A DNA stretch of 56,325 nt from Streptomyces phaeochromogenes (GCF_001418655.1 NZ_LIQZ01000311.1:1-56325), one strand, 5' to 3'. Counted from the first letter of the stretch, positions 8,041 to 17,147 are shown. The notes: generated by a model not told the origin, from the letters alone. Made by a program: numbers and translations.

Positions 8041-9342
8041 TCAGGCCTCGTCGCGTGTGAGCGCCAGCAGGCGGTCCAGGACCCGTGGGCCGCCCGCCCG
8101 TACGCCGTCGTGCTCGAACTCGTTCGTCACGTACGTGCGCAGGCCGCGGATCGTGCGGGCCGTGGTCAGGGCGTGGTCGGTGTCGACGTACATGTCGTCG
8201 TGGTAGACGGCCGCGGCGACGGGGACCTCGTTGGCGGCGAGGCGGTCGGGGTCGTACAGCGCGGGCCAGTCGGTGCGTTCCGCGAGGAGGTCGGCCGCTT
8301 CGCGGAGGGGGCGCAGGGCCGGGTCGCAGTCGAAGGTCCAGGGGTGGACGGACTCGCCGGTGAAGAGGACCGGGCCGTCGCCCGCGAGGGTCTTGGCGGC
8401 GTCGAACTGCGGGAAGTCGGCGCGGACCCGCTCGGCGGACCAGGCGGTGGGGCGGTCGCCCTGGGCGTAGCAGGCCTCGTGGACCAGTGCGTACAGCGGG
8501 TGCCCGGCGTACGAGAGGAGGGACTGGACGTCCTCCTGGAAGGCGTCGGAGAGGGCCGGGCCCTGGGCGGTACGGACGAAGGCGTTCTCCAGGAGGTAGT
8601 GCAGGCGGTGGCTGCCCTCGCCGCCGCCGAGGAGGATGCCGAGGGACTGGAAGGCCTCGACGGTGAGGCGGTAGCCGCCGTTCAGGACGGGCTCGTGCCG
8701 CAGGAGGTGCTCGGCGATGCGCCGGGCACGCTCGACGTCCTGGGGGTAACGCGCGTAATGGGCGGCGACCTTGCGCTCGATGCGCGGGTAGGCGGCCCGG
8801 TAGACGTCGTCGGCGTGGCCGTCGAGGGTGGGCAGGCCGCCGGTGATCAGGGCGGTGCTGAGACCCTCGGGCGCGGTGGAGAGGTAGTGGACCGTGCAGA
8901 AGCCGCCGAAGCTCTGGCCGAGGACGGCCCAGGGGGCGCCGCCGGTGACTGCGGGGCGGATCGCCTCGCAGTCGCGAACGATGGAGTCGGCGCGGAACAG
9001 CGCGAGATGGTCGGCCTGTTCGCGGGGGCCGCCGCGCAGCGGGAGGGTCTGCCGGTTGGCGGGCGTGGAGCTGCCGGTGCCGCGCTGGTCGAGCAGCAGG
9101 ACGCGGTAGTCCTCCAGGGCGCGGCCGAGCCAGGCCTGCTTGCCGACGAAACGATTCGCCCCGAAACCGGGGCCACCCTGGAGATACACCAGCCAGGGCA
9201 GGTCCTGGTCCGCCTTGTCGCTGCCGACCACTTCACGGGCGTACAGCTCGATCGTCTCCCCGGAGGGGTTGTCGTGATCGAGGGGCACGGTGAAGCGGCG
9301 GTCGCTGAGGACGACACCGGGCTGACGGTAACTGGCACTCAA
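8041..9342 (-). CDS. Prolyl aminopeptidase-like alpha/beta hydrolase (S33)
   Basis: A 433-aa cytoplasmic alpha/beta hydrolase. The oxyanion-loop segment YLQGGPGFGANRF and the strand DYRVLLLDQRGTGSS are typical of family S33 prolyl iminopeptidases. The nucleophile elbow is GQSFGGF. The ~150-residue helical cap between elbow and C-terminus and the Glu-rich segment YRLTVEAF also fit. Family members release N-terminal proline from peptides. The start ATG at 9342 opens directly into the first strand. It lies upstream of the PIG-L gene on the same strand. Confidence 0.85.
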   Translation of the reverse strand: MSASYRQPGVVLSDRRFTVPLDHDNPSGETIELYAREVVGSDKADQDLPWLVYLQGGPGFGANRFVGKQAWLGRALEDYRVLLLDQRGTGSSTPANRQTLPLRGGPREQADHLALFRADSIVRDCEAIRPAVTGGAPWAVLGQSFGGFCTVHYLSTAPEGLSTALITGGLPTLDGHADDVYRAAYPRIERKVAAHYARYPQDVERARRIAEHLLRHEPVLNGGYRLTVEAFQSLGILLGGGEGSHRLHYLLENAFVRTAQGPALSDAFQEDVQSLLSYAGHPLYALVHEACYAQGDRPTAWSAERVRADFPQFDAAKTLAGDGPVLFTGESVHPWTFDCDPALRPLREAADLLAERTDWPALYDPDRLAANEVPVAAAVYHDDMYVDTDHALTTARTIRGLRTYVTNEFEHDGVRAGGPRVLDRLLALTRDEA

Positions 9343-9437
9343 AGGGGGCTCCCGAGACGGACGGATTCCTGACCGCGAACCAGTTCAGCACAAGTTCTCC
9401 GGCGAGCCGAGCCCGGGGATCAAGAAAATCGTACTGA

Positions 9438-9454
9438 CCGGCCGATCAGGCCGG
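9438..9454 (-). terminator. Stem-loop with T-run after lacI-type gene
   Basis: Read on the minus strand, CCGGCC-TGATC-GGCCGG is followed nine bases later by TTTTCTTG. It lies 27 bases after the stop of the LacI-family gene and is a plausible intrinsic terminator for the leftward rhamnose operon. Confidence 0.5.
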
Positions 9455-9480
9455 GAACCGCCTACGTACTGAACGACCGC

Positions 9481-10506
9481 TCAGCGCGGCGGGAGGCTGG
9501 AGCGCCGCACCACCAGCTCCGGCTGGAGCACCACGCGCTGGTGCTCGTGCGGAGTGGGTGCCGTCTCGGCCTCGGTCTCCTCCAGGAGGAGCGAGGCCGC
9601 GAGCGCGCCCATCGTCACGGCGGGCTGCCGTACGGAGGTCAGCGGGACGGCCGCCGCCGCCGCGAACTCGATGTCGTCGTAGCCGACGATCGCGAGGTCG
9701 TCCGGGACGCTCACCCCGGCCGCGAACATGGCCTGCAGTACGCCGAGCGCGAGCAGGTCGTTGGCGCAGAACACCGCGGTCGGGCGGTCGCCGAGGCCGA
9801 GGAGGCGGGCGCCCGCGTCGCGGCCCGCGGCCACGTCGAGCCGCTCGGTGGGCAGCTCGCGCAGGTGTTCCGGGCCGAGCCCCGCCTCGGCCAGCGCGTT
9901 CAGGGAGCCGGTGCGGCGGTCCCGGACCTGGTTCAGTCCGGGCGGCCCGCTCACGTACGCGATGGAGCGGTGGCCCGCGTCGATCAGGTGCCGTACGGCC
10001 AGGGCGCCGCCCGCGACGTCGTCGACCGACACCGAGCACTCGGTGGTGCCCTCGGCGACGCGGTCGACGAGCACGAAGGGGATGCCGTGGCGGCGGAACG
10101 CCTCTATGTTGCGCCCGGTCGCGTCGGCGGGGGTCAGCAGGACGCCCCGGACGCGCTGCTCGGCGAAGAGGGAGAGGTAGTCGGCCTCCTCGCCGGCGCT
10201 CTGCGCGCTGTTGCAGACCATCACGCCGAGCCCGGCCTCGCGGGCGGCCCGCTCGGCGCCGCGTGCCACGTCCACGAAGAAGGGGTTGCCCATGTCGAGG
10301 ACGAGCAGGCCCATGATCCGGCTGCGTCCGGCGCGCAGCTGGCGGGCCGACTCGCTGCGGACGTAGCCGAGCCGGTCGATGGCGGAGAGCACGCGGGCGC
10401 GGGTCTCGGAGGCGACCGTGTCCGGGCGGTTGATGACGTTCGAGACCGTGCCGACGGAGACTCCGGCGACTCGTGCGACGTCCTTGATACCCACCGACTG
10501 GGCCAT
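9481..10506 (-). CDS. LacI-family regulator, probable L-rhamnose repressor
   Basis: A 341-aa protein with a classical LacI N-terminus (IKDVARVAGVSVGTVSNVIN; hinge RSESARQLRAGRS) and a periplasmic-binding-protein-like sensor domain ending in QPELVVRRSSL. It is the last gene of a leftward block of rhamnose transport genes. The palindromes TGAAAGGTTTCA and CTGAATCGTTTCAG in the rhaT/rhaI gap have the length and symmetry of LacI-family operators and are its likely targets. L-rhamnose or a pathway intermediate is the expected inducer, by inference from the neighbours. The ATG has GGAGG about ten bases upstream. Confidence 0.88.
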   Translation of the reverse strand: MAQSVGIKDVARVAGVSVGTVSNVINRPDTVASETRARVLSAIDRLGYVRSESARQLRAGRSRIMGLLVLDMGNPFFVDVARGAERAAREAGLGVMVCNSAQSAGEEADYLSLFAEQRVRGVLLTPADATGRNIEAFRRHGIPFVLVDRVAEGTTECSVSVDDVAGGALAVRHLIDAGHRSIAYVSGPPGLNQVRDRRTGSLNALAEAGLGPEHLRELPTERLDVAAGRDAGARLLGLGDRPTAVFCANDLLALGVLQAMFAAGVSVPDDLAIVGYDDIEFAAAAAVPLTSVRQPAVTMGALAASLLLEETEAETAPTPHEHQRVVLQPELVVRRSSLPPR

Positions 10507-10536
10507 CAGGCGGTTACCTCCGGGGAACGGGGAGTG

Positions 10537-10569
10537 GTGGGCACGCAGTCACATTACCCGCGTGCCCAC
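10537..10569. terminator. Perfect 10-bp stem-loop between BNR gene and lacI gene
   Basis: GTGGGCACGC (10537-10546) and GCGTGCCCAC (10560-10569) form a perfect 10-base-pair stem with a 13-base loop, starting 16 bases after the BNR gene stop. There is no T-run. It may end or attenuate the upstream transcript, or stabilise its 3' end. Confidence 0.55.
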
Positions 10570-10584
10570 GTGGAACGGACTCCG

Positions 10585-12006
10585 TCATGCGGGCAGCTTG
10601 AAGTCCACGACATGGAGCGCCGAGGGTGTCGTACCGGTGGACTTCACCTGGTAGAGGACCGACAGCACGCCGTCCTGGGCGATCCGGGTCTCGTCGACCA
10701 CGACCTCACCGAAGGCGTTGAGGCCGCTGCCGTCGAACAGTGTCGTCCAGTCGGTGTGCCCGGAGGCGGCCGACGCGGCGGCGATCCGTCCGAAGGGCAG
10801 GATCGCGTACGCGTTGTCGTACTTGTCCAGGACCAGTTTGGTGCGCTGGCTGGAGTTCAGAGGGACCGGGATCTCGGTCTTGCGCCAGGTGCCGGTGGAC
10901 GTCTTGCGGACGTGGAAGGCACGGCCGTTGGCCGTCCGGTCGGCGACGTAGTTGGTGGTGCACTGGCCGAAGCGGCCCGGTACGTAGCTGATGATCGCGT
11001 GCGGACGGCCCGCCGAGTCGGTGAACTGGCTCTCCTGGTTCATCAGGGAGTGGTCCGGGTTGATCGCGTCGATCACCAGCCCGCTGTCGGTGACGGCGAC
11101 CTTGTCGGAGCCGCCGGTGGTGCCGACCACCGTGCCCGCGTTGTTGCGCCACGTGCGGCCCCGGTCGTCCGAGTAGACGTAGCCGGTGTCGTGGTTGGTG
11201 ATGCCGCCGCCGTTGCACATCACGGCGCCGTTCTGCTCGCGCCAGGTGAAGAAGGAGTGCAGCCGGCCGTTCCTGTCGTAGTCGATGCCGTGCAGGTACA
11301 TGTTCCGGACGGTGCTGGTCCCGTGCTCGCTGGTGTAGGTGCCGGTGGAGCTGGTCCACTCGCCGAGGCCGGTCCAGGACGTTCCGTCGTACTCGGCGAG
11401 GGCGTTGCGGCCGTTGCCGGAGACCGCGACCCGGTAGCTCAGCTGGAGCTTTCCGTCGGGCGTGGAGATGAACTGCGGGTACGTGAACTGCGAGGTGAGC
11501 GCGAGCCCGTCGAGGGTGGACTGCGGCGCCCCGAAGCGGCTCGCGGTCCAGCTCAGCCCGGCGGGGTTGTCCATCAGCCCGGCCACCGACTTCACGTAGG
11601 TGAAGCCGTCGCTGTGGGAGTCCATGTTGAGGTGGAGGCGGCCGTCGACCTTGGAGACGCCCATCGAGATGACGTTGTGGGAGTCGTTGTACCGCAGGGT
11701 GTGGCCGACCTTGACGGTGGACCAGGTGCTCCCGCCGAGGACACGGCGGCCGACGACGGCGTTGCGGTCGGCGGTGTACCAGACGGCGTACTGGTAGCCC
11801 TTGTAGGTCAGCAGGCCGTTCTTCTGGAACGAGTTGTTGTTGACGAGGCCGTCGTAGGACACGAAGAAGATGGCCTGGCCGTCGAGCGTGGTGTTGCCGG
11901 TCTGGGTGACCGAGGGACCGGGGTCGGCAGCCCGGGCGGTGCCGGCTATGCCGGGGGCCACCACGCTGCTGAGCAGGGCGGTCGCCAGCAGGGTGCGTCT
12001 CTTCAT
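10585..12006 (-). CDS. Secreted BNR-repeat beta-propeller protein, candidate polysaccharide lyase/rhamnosidase
   Basis: A 473-aa protein with a Sec signal peptide (MKRRTLLATALLSSVVAPG, cleavage near residue 26). The mature part is rich in Trp, Tyr and Asp strands of a seven-bladed propeller, including YVYSDDRGRTWRN, a BNR/Asp-box. It resembles the BNR_4 family. Propellers of this kind include ulvan lyases and enzymes that remove terminal L-rhamnose linked to glucuronic acid in gum arabic (PL42/GH145-type). Its place among rhamnose import and catabolism genes supports release of L-rhamnose outside the cell. The exact CAZy family and catalytic residues cannot be set here. The start has AGGAGC seven bases upstream. 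Confidence 0.82.
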   Translation of the reverse strand: MKRRTLLATALLSSVVAPGIAGTARAADPGPSVTQTGNTTLDGQAIFFVSYDGLVNNNSFQKNGLLTYKGYQYAVWYTADRNAVVGRRVLGGSTWSTVKVGHTLRYNDSHNVISMGVSKVDGRLHLNMDSHSDGFTYVKSVAGLMDNPAGLSWTASRFGAPQSTLDGLALTSQFTYPQFISTPDGKLQLSYRVAVSGNGRNALAEYDGTSWTGLGEWTSSTGTYTSEHGTSTVRNMYLHGIDYDRNGRLHSFFTWREQNGAVMCNGGGITNHDTGYVYSDDRGRTWRNNAGTVVGTTGGSDKVAVTDSGLVIDAINPDHSLMNQESQFTDSAGRPHAIISYVPGRFGQCTTNYVADRTANGRAFHVRKTSTGTWRKTEIPVPLNSSQRTKLVLDKYDNAYAILPFGRIAAASAASGHTDWTTLFDGSGLNAFGEVVVDETRIAQDGVLSVLYQVKSTGTTPSALHVVDFKLPA

Positions 12007-12103
12007 GTCGGGGCTCCTTGAACGTGCGGGGACGAGGAGGACGAGCGAGGGGAAGAGCAGGGGGAACGGGGAGAGCGGGAAGAGCGGGGAAGAGCACGGT
12101 GCA

Positions 12104-12424
12104 TCAGGCGAGGTGGAACACCTCGGTGAGGGGTTTCATGGCCTCGTCGGGCCTGGCGCCGTCCAGCGATTCGAAGAACGGCGCCATCTCGGCCTGCCAA
12201 CGGGCGTTGACCTCGGCGGCCTCCATGCCTGCCTGCGCGGCTGCGAAGTCCTCGGTCTCCAAGTAGCCGACCAGCAGGCCGTCCTCGCGAAGGAAGAGCG
12301 AGTAGTTGTGCCAGCCGGTGGCCGAGAGCGCTTCGAGCATCTCGGGCCACACGGCGGCATGCTGCTCGCGGTACTCGTCGAGCCGGCCCTCGCGGACCTT
12401 GAGCAGGAAACAGACGCGCTGCAT
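12104..12424 (-). CDS. rhaM: L-rhamnose mutarotase
   Basis: A 106-aa protein, the usual RhaM length. It has the family pattern QRVCFLLKVREGRLDEYREQH, then VWPEMLEAL, GWHNYSLFL and a C-terminal MKPLTEVFHL. RhaM interconverts the alpha and beta anomers of L-rhamnose so that the isomerase is not limited by spontaneous mutarotation. The ATG at 12424 is nine bases after GGGAG; an in-frame TTG at 12433 is too close to that site. It sits 28 bases after the binding-protein gene. The 97 bases before the BNR gene are purine-rich repeats of GGGAAGAGC type. Confidence 0.92.
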   Translation of the reverse strand: MQRVCFLLKVREGRLDEYREQHAAVWPEMLEALSATGWHNYSLFLREDGLLVGYLETEDFAAAQAGMEAAEVNARWQAEMAPFFESLDGARPDEAMKPLTEVFHLA

Positions 12425-12452
12425 GAAGGGCAACTCCCGGGGTGAGGGGGGA

Positions 12453-13538
12453 TCAGAAGTCGAACTGGTCGATGTTCTTCTTGTCGAACACGGTCGGCTT
12501 GCCGAGGTCGATCACGCCGTCCTTGCCGATGGTGAAGGTGCCCATGGCACCGGCCTTGAAGGTCTCGCCCTCCTTGCCGGTGATCTGACCGGACGACAGC
12601 GCGACGGCGGTACGCGCGGCCAGCTCGCCGAGCTTCGCCGGGTCCCACAGCTCGAAGGCCTCGACGGTGCCGTTCTTCACGTACTTGCGCATGTCGTTCG
12701 GGGTGCCGAGGCCGGTGAGCTTGACCTTGCCCTTGTACTTCGAGCCGGACAGGTACTGGGCAGCGGCCTTGATGCCGACGGTGGTCGGGGAGATGATCCC
12801 GGCCAGCTTCGGGTTCTCCTGGAGCAGGCCCTGGGTCTGCTGGAAGGACTGCTGGGCGTCGTCGTTGCCGTACGCGACCTTGACCAGCTTCATGTCCTTG
12901 TACTTGGGGTCCTTGAGCTCGTCCTTCATGAAGTCGATCCAGGTGTTCTGGTTCGTCGCGGTCTGCGCGGCGGACAGGATCGCGATCTCGCCCTTGTAGC
13001 CGATCTGCTCGGCGAGGAGCTGGACCTCGGTACGGCCGAGGGCCTCGGCGCTGGCCTGCGAGACGAAGGCGTTGCGGCAGTCGGCCTTGGTGTCGGAGTC
13101 GTACGTGACGACCTTGATGCCGTTCTTCATGGCCTGCTTGAGCGCGGTGCACAGGGCGCCCGGGTCCTGCGCGGAGACGGCCATCGCGTCGACCTGCTGC
13201 TGGGTGAGCGTGTTGACGTAGCTCACCTGACCCGAGGTGTCCGTGGCGCTGCTGGTGCCGACCTCCTTGTACTTCGACCCCAGCTCGGTGAGGGCCTTCT
13301 CGCCGCCCTTGTCGGCGGAGGTGAAGTACGGGTTGTTGACCGCCTTGGGCAGGAAGCCGACGGTCAGCCCCTTCTTGGTGGCCGCGTTCGGGTCGGCCTT
13401 GCCGGCGGTGGCGTTCGAACCGCCCTCGTCCTTGACGTCGTCCTTGGAGGTACCGCCACCGCAGGCGGTCCCTGCCAGGGCGAGGGAGGTGACGGCGGCC
13501 AGGGCCGCACAGGCCCGACGGAGCTTGGTGGAAGACAT
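12453..13538 (-). CDS. rhaS: Rhamnose ABC transporter substrate-binding lipoprotein
   Basis: A 361-aa protein with a lipoprotein signal peptide ending LALAGTAC, so Cys is the predicted lipid-modified residue. The mature part is a type I periplasmic-binding protein of the ribose/rhamnose class, with KGLTVGFLPKAVNNPYF, AMAVSAQDPGALCTAL and a C-terminal segment GTFTIGKDGVIDLGKPTVF. It would capture L-rhamnose at the outer face of the membrane and deliver it to the two permeases. Gene order with two permeases and a double ATPase matches the RhaSTPQ importer of rhizobia. Confidence 0.9.
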   Translation of the reverse strand: MSSTKLRRACAALAAVTSLALAGTACGGGTSKDDVKDEGGSNATAGKADPNAATKKGLTVGFLPKAVNNPYFTSADKGGEKALTELGSKYKEVGTSSATDTSGQVSYVNTLTQQQVDAMAVSAQDPGALCTALKQAMKNGIKVVTYDSDTKADCRNAFVSQASAEALGRTEVQLLAEQIGYKGEIAILSAAQTATNQNTWIDFMKDELKDPKYKDMKLVKVAYGNDDAQQSFQQTQGLLQENPKLAGIISPTTVGIKAAAQYLSGSKYKGKVKLTGLGTPNDMRKYVKNGTVEAFELWDPAKLGELAARTAVALSSGQITGKEGETFKAGAMGTFTIGKDGVIDLGKPTVFDKKNIDQFDF

Positions 13539-13562
13539 GGTGGCAGAGCCTTTCGACAGGAG

Positions 13563-14558
13563 TTACGAGGTGGTGGGTGCGGAGGCGGCTCTGCGGCCCG
13601 CCCTCGCTACGGAGATCTGCCGTGCGACCCGGGGGCCGAGCACGGAGAGGACGAGCAGAACGCCGGTGACGACGATCTGCGACTGGGCGGAGACGTCCTG
13701 GAGGCTCATCACGTTCTGCAACGCGCCGAGCAGGAAGACTCCCGCGATCGCGCCGCCGAGCGTTCCCTTGCCGCCGTCGAAGTCGATACCGCCGAGCAGG
13801 ACGGCCGCCACGACGGACAGTTCGAGCCCGGTGGCGTTGTCGTAGCGGGCGCTGGCGTAGTGCAGCGCCCAGAAGATGCCGGTCAGCGAGGCCATGAGAC
13901 CGGTCAGGGTGAACAGGATCAGCTTCTGCCGCTTGACACGGATGCCGGCGAACCGCGCGGCCTCCTCATTGGCGCCGATCGCGAACAGCGAGCGCCCGAA
14001 CGGTGTGGCGTGCAGCGCGACCACGGCGATCGCGAGCAGCACGAGGAAGGGCAGGAAGGCGTACGGGATGAAGGTGTCGCCGATGCGTCCGGACGCGAAG
14101 TCCAGGTACTGGGTGGGGAAGTCGGTCACCGCGTCCGAGCCGAGGACGATCTGCGCGATGCCCCGGTAGGCGGCGAGGGTACCGATGGTGACGGCGAGGG
14201 ACGGCAGTCCGAGCCGCGTCACCAGCAGACCGTTGATCAGCCCGCACACCACACCGAGGAGCAGGCAGATCGGGATGATCGTCTCGATCGTCATGCCCTC
14301 GTTCCACAGGGCACCCATCACCGCGCCGGACAGGCCGGCCGTGGAGGCGACCGACAGGTCGATCTCGCCGGACACCACGAGCAGGGTCATCGGCAGCGCG
14401 ATCAGCGCGATGGGCAGCGTGTTGCCGATCAGGAACGACAGGTTGAGGGCGTTGCCGAAGCCGTCCACGGTTCCGAAGGACAGCAGCAGGACGACGATGA
14501 GGAGGGCGCCGACGACCGTGTCCCAGCGGACGGCGCGCGCGAGAGCGGAGTCAGCCAT
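13563..14558 (-). CDS. rhaQ: Rhamnose ABC transporter permease
   Basis: A 331-aa polytopic membrane protein of the ribose-type (BPD_transp_2) permease family. It has about 8-10 hydrophobic segments, the motif GEIDLSVAS after the third, and the coupling region GANEEAARFAGIRVKR. It pairs with the adjacent permease to form the channel. Its start at 14558 overlaps the end of the upstream permease gene by eight bases, indicating translational coupling. Assignment as rhaQ rather than rhaP follows gene order only. Confidence 0.88.
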   Translation of the reverse strand: MADSALARAVRWDTVVGALLIVVLLLSFGTVDGFGNALNLSFLIGNTLPIALIALPMTLLVVSGEIDLSVASTAGLSGAVMGALWNEGMTIETIIPICLLLGVVCGLINGLLVTRLGLPSLAVTIGTLAAYRGIAQIVLGSDAVTDFPTQYLDFASGRIGDTFIPYAFLPFLVLLAIAVVALHATPFGRSLFAIGANEEAARFAGIRVKRQKLILFTLTGLMASLTGIFWALHYASARYDNATGLELSVVAAVLLGGIDFDGGKGTLGGAIAGVFLLGALQNVMSLQDVSAQSQIVVTGVLLVLSVLGPRVARQISVARAGRRAASAPTTS

Positions 14559-15591
14559 GGCGGGCGTTCCTCTTCTTCAGGGCGGTCGCCACGCGCAGGG
14601 CGACGATCCGGTCGACCGCGATGGCGAGGATGAGCAGGATGCCGTTGATGGCGAGCACCCAGACCGAGCTGACGCCGAGGGCGGGCAGCACGCTGTTGAT
14701 GGAGGTCAGGAGGAGCGCGCCGAGAGCCGCCCCGTAGACGCTGCCGGAGCCGCCGGTGAAGACGACGCCGCCGACCACGACCGCGCTGACGACGGTCAGT
14801 TCGTAGCCGTTGCCGGTGCCGGAGTCGACGTTGCCGAACCGGGCGAGGTACAGCGCGCCCGCGAGTCCGGCGAGGGCTCCGCAGAAGGTGTAGGCGGCCA
14901 GGATCCGCTTGCGTACGGGGATGCCGGCGAGGCGTGCGGCCTCCGGGTTGGAGCCGAGCGCGTACAACTCGCGCCCGCTGCCGAAGTGTTTGAGGTAGTA
15001 CGCCGTCGCGATCAGCACCACCAGCGCGATCATCGCCAGCCACGGCACGGCTGAGAGGCCGCCGGAGCCGAAGTCGATGAACCCGTCGGGCAGGCCCGCC
15101 GCAGTGATCTGCCGGGAGCCGACCCAGATGGAGTCGATGCCGCGGATGATGTAGAGCGTGCCGAGGGTGACGACGAGCGCGGGCACCTGGCCGAGACTGA
15201 CGAGCAGTCCGTTGACCAGTCCGCAGCCGATGCCGAGCAGGACCGCGAGGGCCACGGCGACAACGGAGTTGCCGCCTCCCTGGAGGTAAGTGCCCGCGGC
15301 GAAGGCGCTGATGCCGAGCGTGGAGCCGACCGAGAGGTCGACGTTGCGTGTGATGACGACCAGCGACTGGCCGGTGGCGACCAGGACGAGGATGGTCGCG
15401 TTGAGCAGGAGGTCCTTGATGCCCTGCTCGGACAGGAAGTCGCTGTTGCCGATCTGGGTGATGACGATCATCACCAGGAAGACGACCAGGATGGCGAGTT
15501 CACGCATCTTGAAGACGCGGTCCACCAGCCGGGTGCCGCTGGACTTGGGCACCTCGGCGGCGGGGGCGGGATTGGGAGCGGTGACCGTCAC
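14551..15591 (-). CDS. rhaP: Rhamnose ABC transporter permease
   Basis: A 346-aa ribose-type permease with the motifs RNVDLSVGSTLG and GSNPEAARLAGIPVRKR and about ten hydrophobic segments. The start is the GTG at 15591, whose bases overlap the TGA stop of the ATPase gene (GTGA). The open frame continues upstream through the ATPase gene only as a shadow. Together with the second permease it forms the membrane channel of the importer. Confidence 0.88.
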   Translation of the reverse strand: MTVTAPNPAPAAEVPKSSGTRLVDRVFKMRELAILVVFLVMIVITQIGNSDFLSEQGIKDLLLNATILVLVATGQSLVVITRNVDLSVGSTLGISAFAAGTYLQGGGNSVVAVALAVLLGIGCGLVNGLLVSLGQVPALVVTLGTLYIIRGIDSIWVGSRQITAAGLPDGFIDFGSGGLSAVPWLAMIALVVLIATAYYLKHFGSGRELYALGSNPEAARLAGIPVRKRILAAYTFCGALAGLAGALYLARFGNVDSGTGNGYELTVVSAVVVGGVVFTGGSGSVYGAALGALLLTSINSVLPALGVSSVWVLAINGILLILAIAVDRIVALRVATALKKRNARHG

Positions 15592-17105
15592 GCGGCTGCC
15601 CTCCCGGTGGCTGCGGCCATCACGGTTTCCTCGGTGGCGTCGGAGCGTGGGATCTCGGCGGTGAGCCGGCCTTCGTGCATCACGAGGACCCGGTCGGCCA
15701 TGCCGAGGATCTCGGGCAGGTCGGAGGAGATCATCAGGACGGCGACCCCGTCGGCGGCCAACTGGCTGAGCAGCCGGTGCACTTCGGCCTTCGTACCGAC
15801 GTCGATGCCTCGGGTCGGCTCGTCGACGATCAGCACCTTCGGGCCGGTGGCGAGCCACTTGGCGAGGACGACCTTCTGCTGGTTGCCGCCCGACAGGGTG
15901 TTGACGGTGTCGGCGATCCGCGCGTACTTGACCTGGAGCTTGACGGCCCAGTCGAGGGAGCGGCTGCGCTCGGCGCGCGGATCCATCAGACCCGCCTTGA
16001 CGGTCGTACGCAGTCCGGTGAGGCCGATGTTGCGCTCGATGGACATGTCCATCACCAGGCCCTGGGCGCGGCGGTCCTCGGGGACGAGGGCGAGACCCGC
16101 GGCCATGGCCGTGGAGGGCGCGCCGTTCGTCAGCTTCTTCCCGTCGAGCTCGACCTCTCCGGCGTCCCAGCGGTCGATGCCGAAGACGGCCCGGGCGACC
16201 TCCGTACGCCCGGCGCCGACGAGTCCGGCGAGGCCGACGATCTCGCCGCGGCGGACGTCGAAGGAGACATCGGTGAAGACGCCCTCGCGGGTCAGCCGCC
16301 GTACGCTCAGGGCGACTTCGCCCGCGTCGACGTCCTGCTTGGGGTAGAGCTCGTCGAGATCGCGGCCGACCATGCGGCGTACGAGGTCGTCCTCGGTCAT
16401 GCCGTCGATCGGCTCGCTGGAGATCAGGGCTCCGTCGCGAAGGGTCGTCACCTGCTGGCAGATCCGGAAGATCTCCTCCAGGCGGTGCGAGATGAACAGC
16501 ACGGCCGAGCCCTGCTCGCGCAGAGTGCGCACGACACCGAACAGACGGGCCACCTCGCTGCCGGTGAGGGCGGCGGTCGGCTCGTCCATGATCAGGACGC
16601 GGGCGTCGAAGGAGAGCGCCTTGGCTATCTCGACGATCTGCTGGTCCGCGATCGACAGGCCACGGGCCGGACGGTCGGGGTCGAGCTCGACGCCGAGGCG
16701 CTTCATCAGGGCCAGGGTCGACGCGTGCGTGGCCTTGTGGTCGATCCGGCCGAGCGCGCGCCGGGGCTGGCGGCCCATGAAGATGTTCTCGGCGATCGAC
16801 AGGTCGGGGAAGAGCGTGGGCTCCTGGTAGATCACCGCGATACCCGCGTCCCGGGCGTCGGCGGGGCCGTGGAAGACGGTGGGCTCGCCGTCCAGGAGCA
16901 CCTGACCGGCGTCCGGTCGGTGCACGCCGGCGAGCGTCTTGATGAGGGTCGACTTGCCCGCGCCGTTCTCTCCGGCGAGTGCGTGCACTTCTCCGGGGAA
17001 GAGTTCGAGGGACACGTCCCGCAGGGCGCGTACTGCGCCGAAGGACTTCGAGATGTCCTTCAGTGCCAGCACGGGGGCCGGACCCGCGTCGGACCGGTGG
17101 GTCAT
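15588..17105 (-). CDS. rhaT: Rhamnose ABC transporter double ATPase
   Basis: A 505-aa sugar-class ATPase with two fused ABC domains. The first has Walker A GENGAGKST (45-53), the signature region GLSIADQQIVEIAKAL and Walker B VLIMDEPT. The second has the degenerate Walker A GLVGAGRTE usual for this family, signature LSGGNQQKVVLAKWL and VLIVDEPTRGIDVG. It powers the import of L-rhamnose. It is the first gene of the leftward operon rhaT-rhaP-rhaQ-rhaS-rhaM-BNR, transcribed from a divergent promoter region shared with rhaI. Confidence 0.92.
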   Translation of the reverse strand: MTHRSDAGPAPVLALKDISKSFGAVRALRDVSLELFPGEVHALAGENGAGKSTLIKTLAGVHRPDAGQVLLDGEPTVFHGPADARDAGIAVIYQEPTLFPDLSIAENIFMGRQPRRALGRIDHKATHASTLALMKRLGVELDPDRPARGLSIADQQIVEIAKALSFDARVLIMDEPTAALTGSEVARLFGVVRTLREQGSAVLFISHRLEEIFRICQQVTTLRDGALISSEPIDGMTEDDLVRRMVGRDLDELYPKQDVDAGEVALSVRRLTREGVFTDVSFDVRRGEIVGLAGLVGAGRTEVARAVFGIDRWDAGEVELDGKKLTNGAPSTAMAAGLALVPEDRRAQGLVMDMSIERNIGLTGLRTTVKAGLMDPRAERSRSLDWAVKLQVKYARIADTVNTLSGGNQQKVVLAKWLATGPKVLIVDEPTRGIDVGTKAEVHRLLSQLAADGVAVLMISSDLPEILGMADRVLVMHEGRLTAEIPRSDATEETVMAAATGRAAA

Positions 17106-17147
17106 GAGGGCTCCTCAACGACGCGGGCGATGCGGCCTCACGACGTC

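Noticed and set aside
12306..14633. 775-codon plus-strand open frame
   Set aside because: Antisense shadow of rhaS and rhaQ, both of which have clear motifs and overlapping starts.
15588..17105. Degenerate second Walker A of the rha ATPase as a sign of decay
   Set aside because: A GxxGAGRTE form in the second domain is normal for ribose/rhamnose-class double ATPases.
14551..17118. Single 855-codon minus-strand frame joining the rha ATPase region to a permease
   Set aside because: Only the part from 15591 is permease. The upstream part is an out-of-frame shadow of the ATPase gene; the GTGA overlap shows two separate genes.
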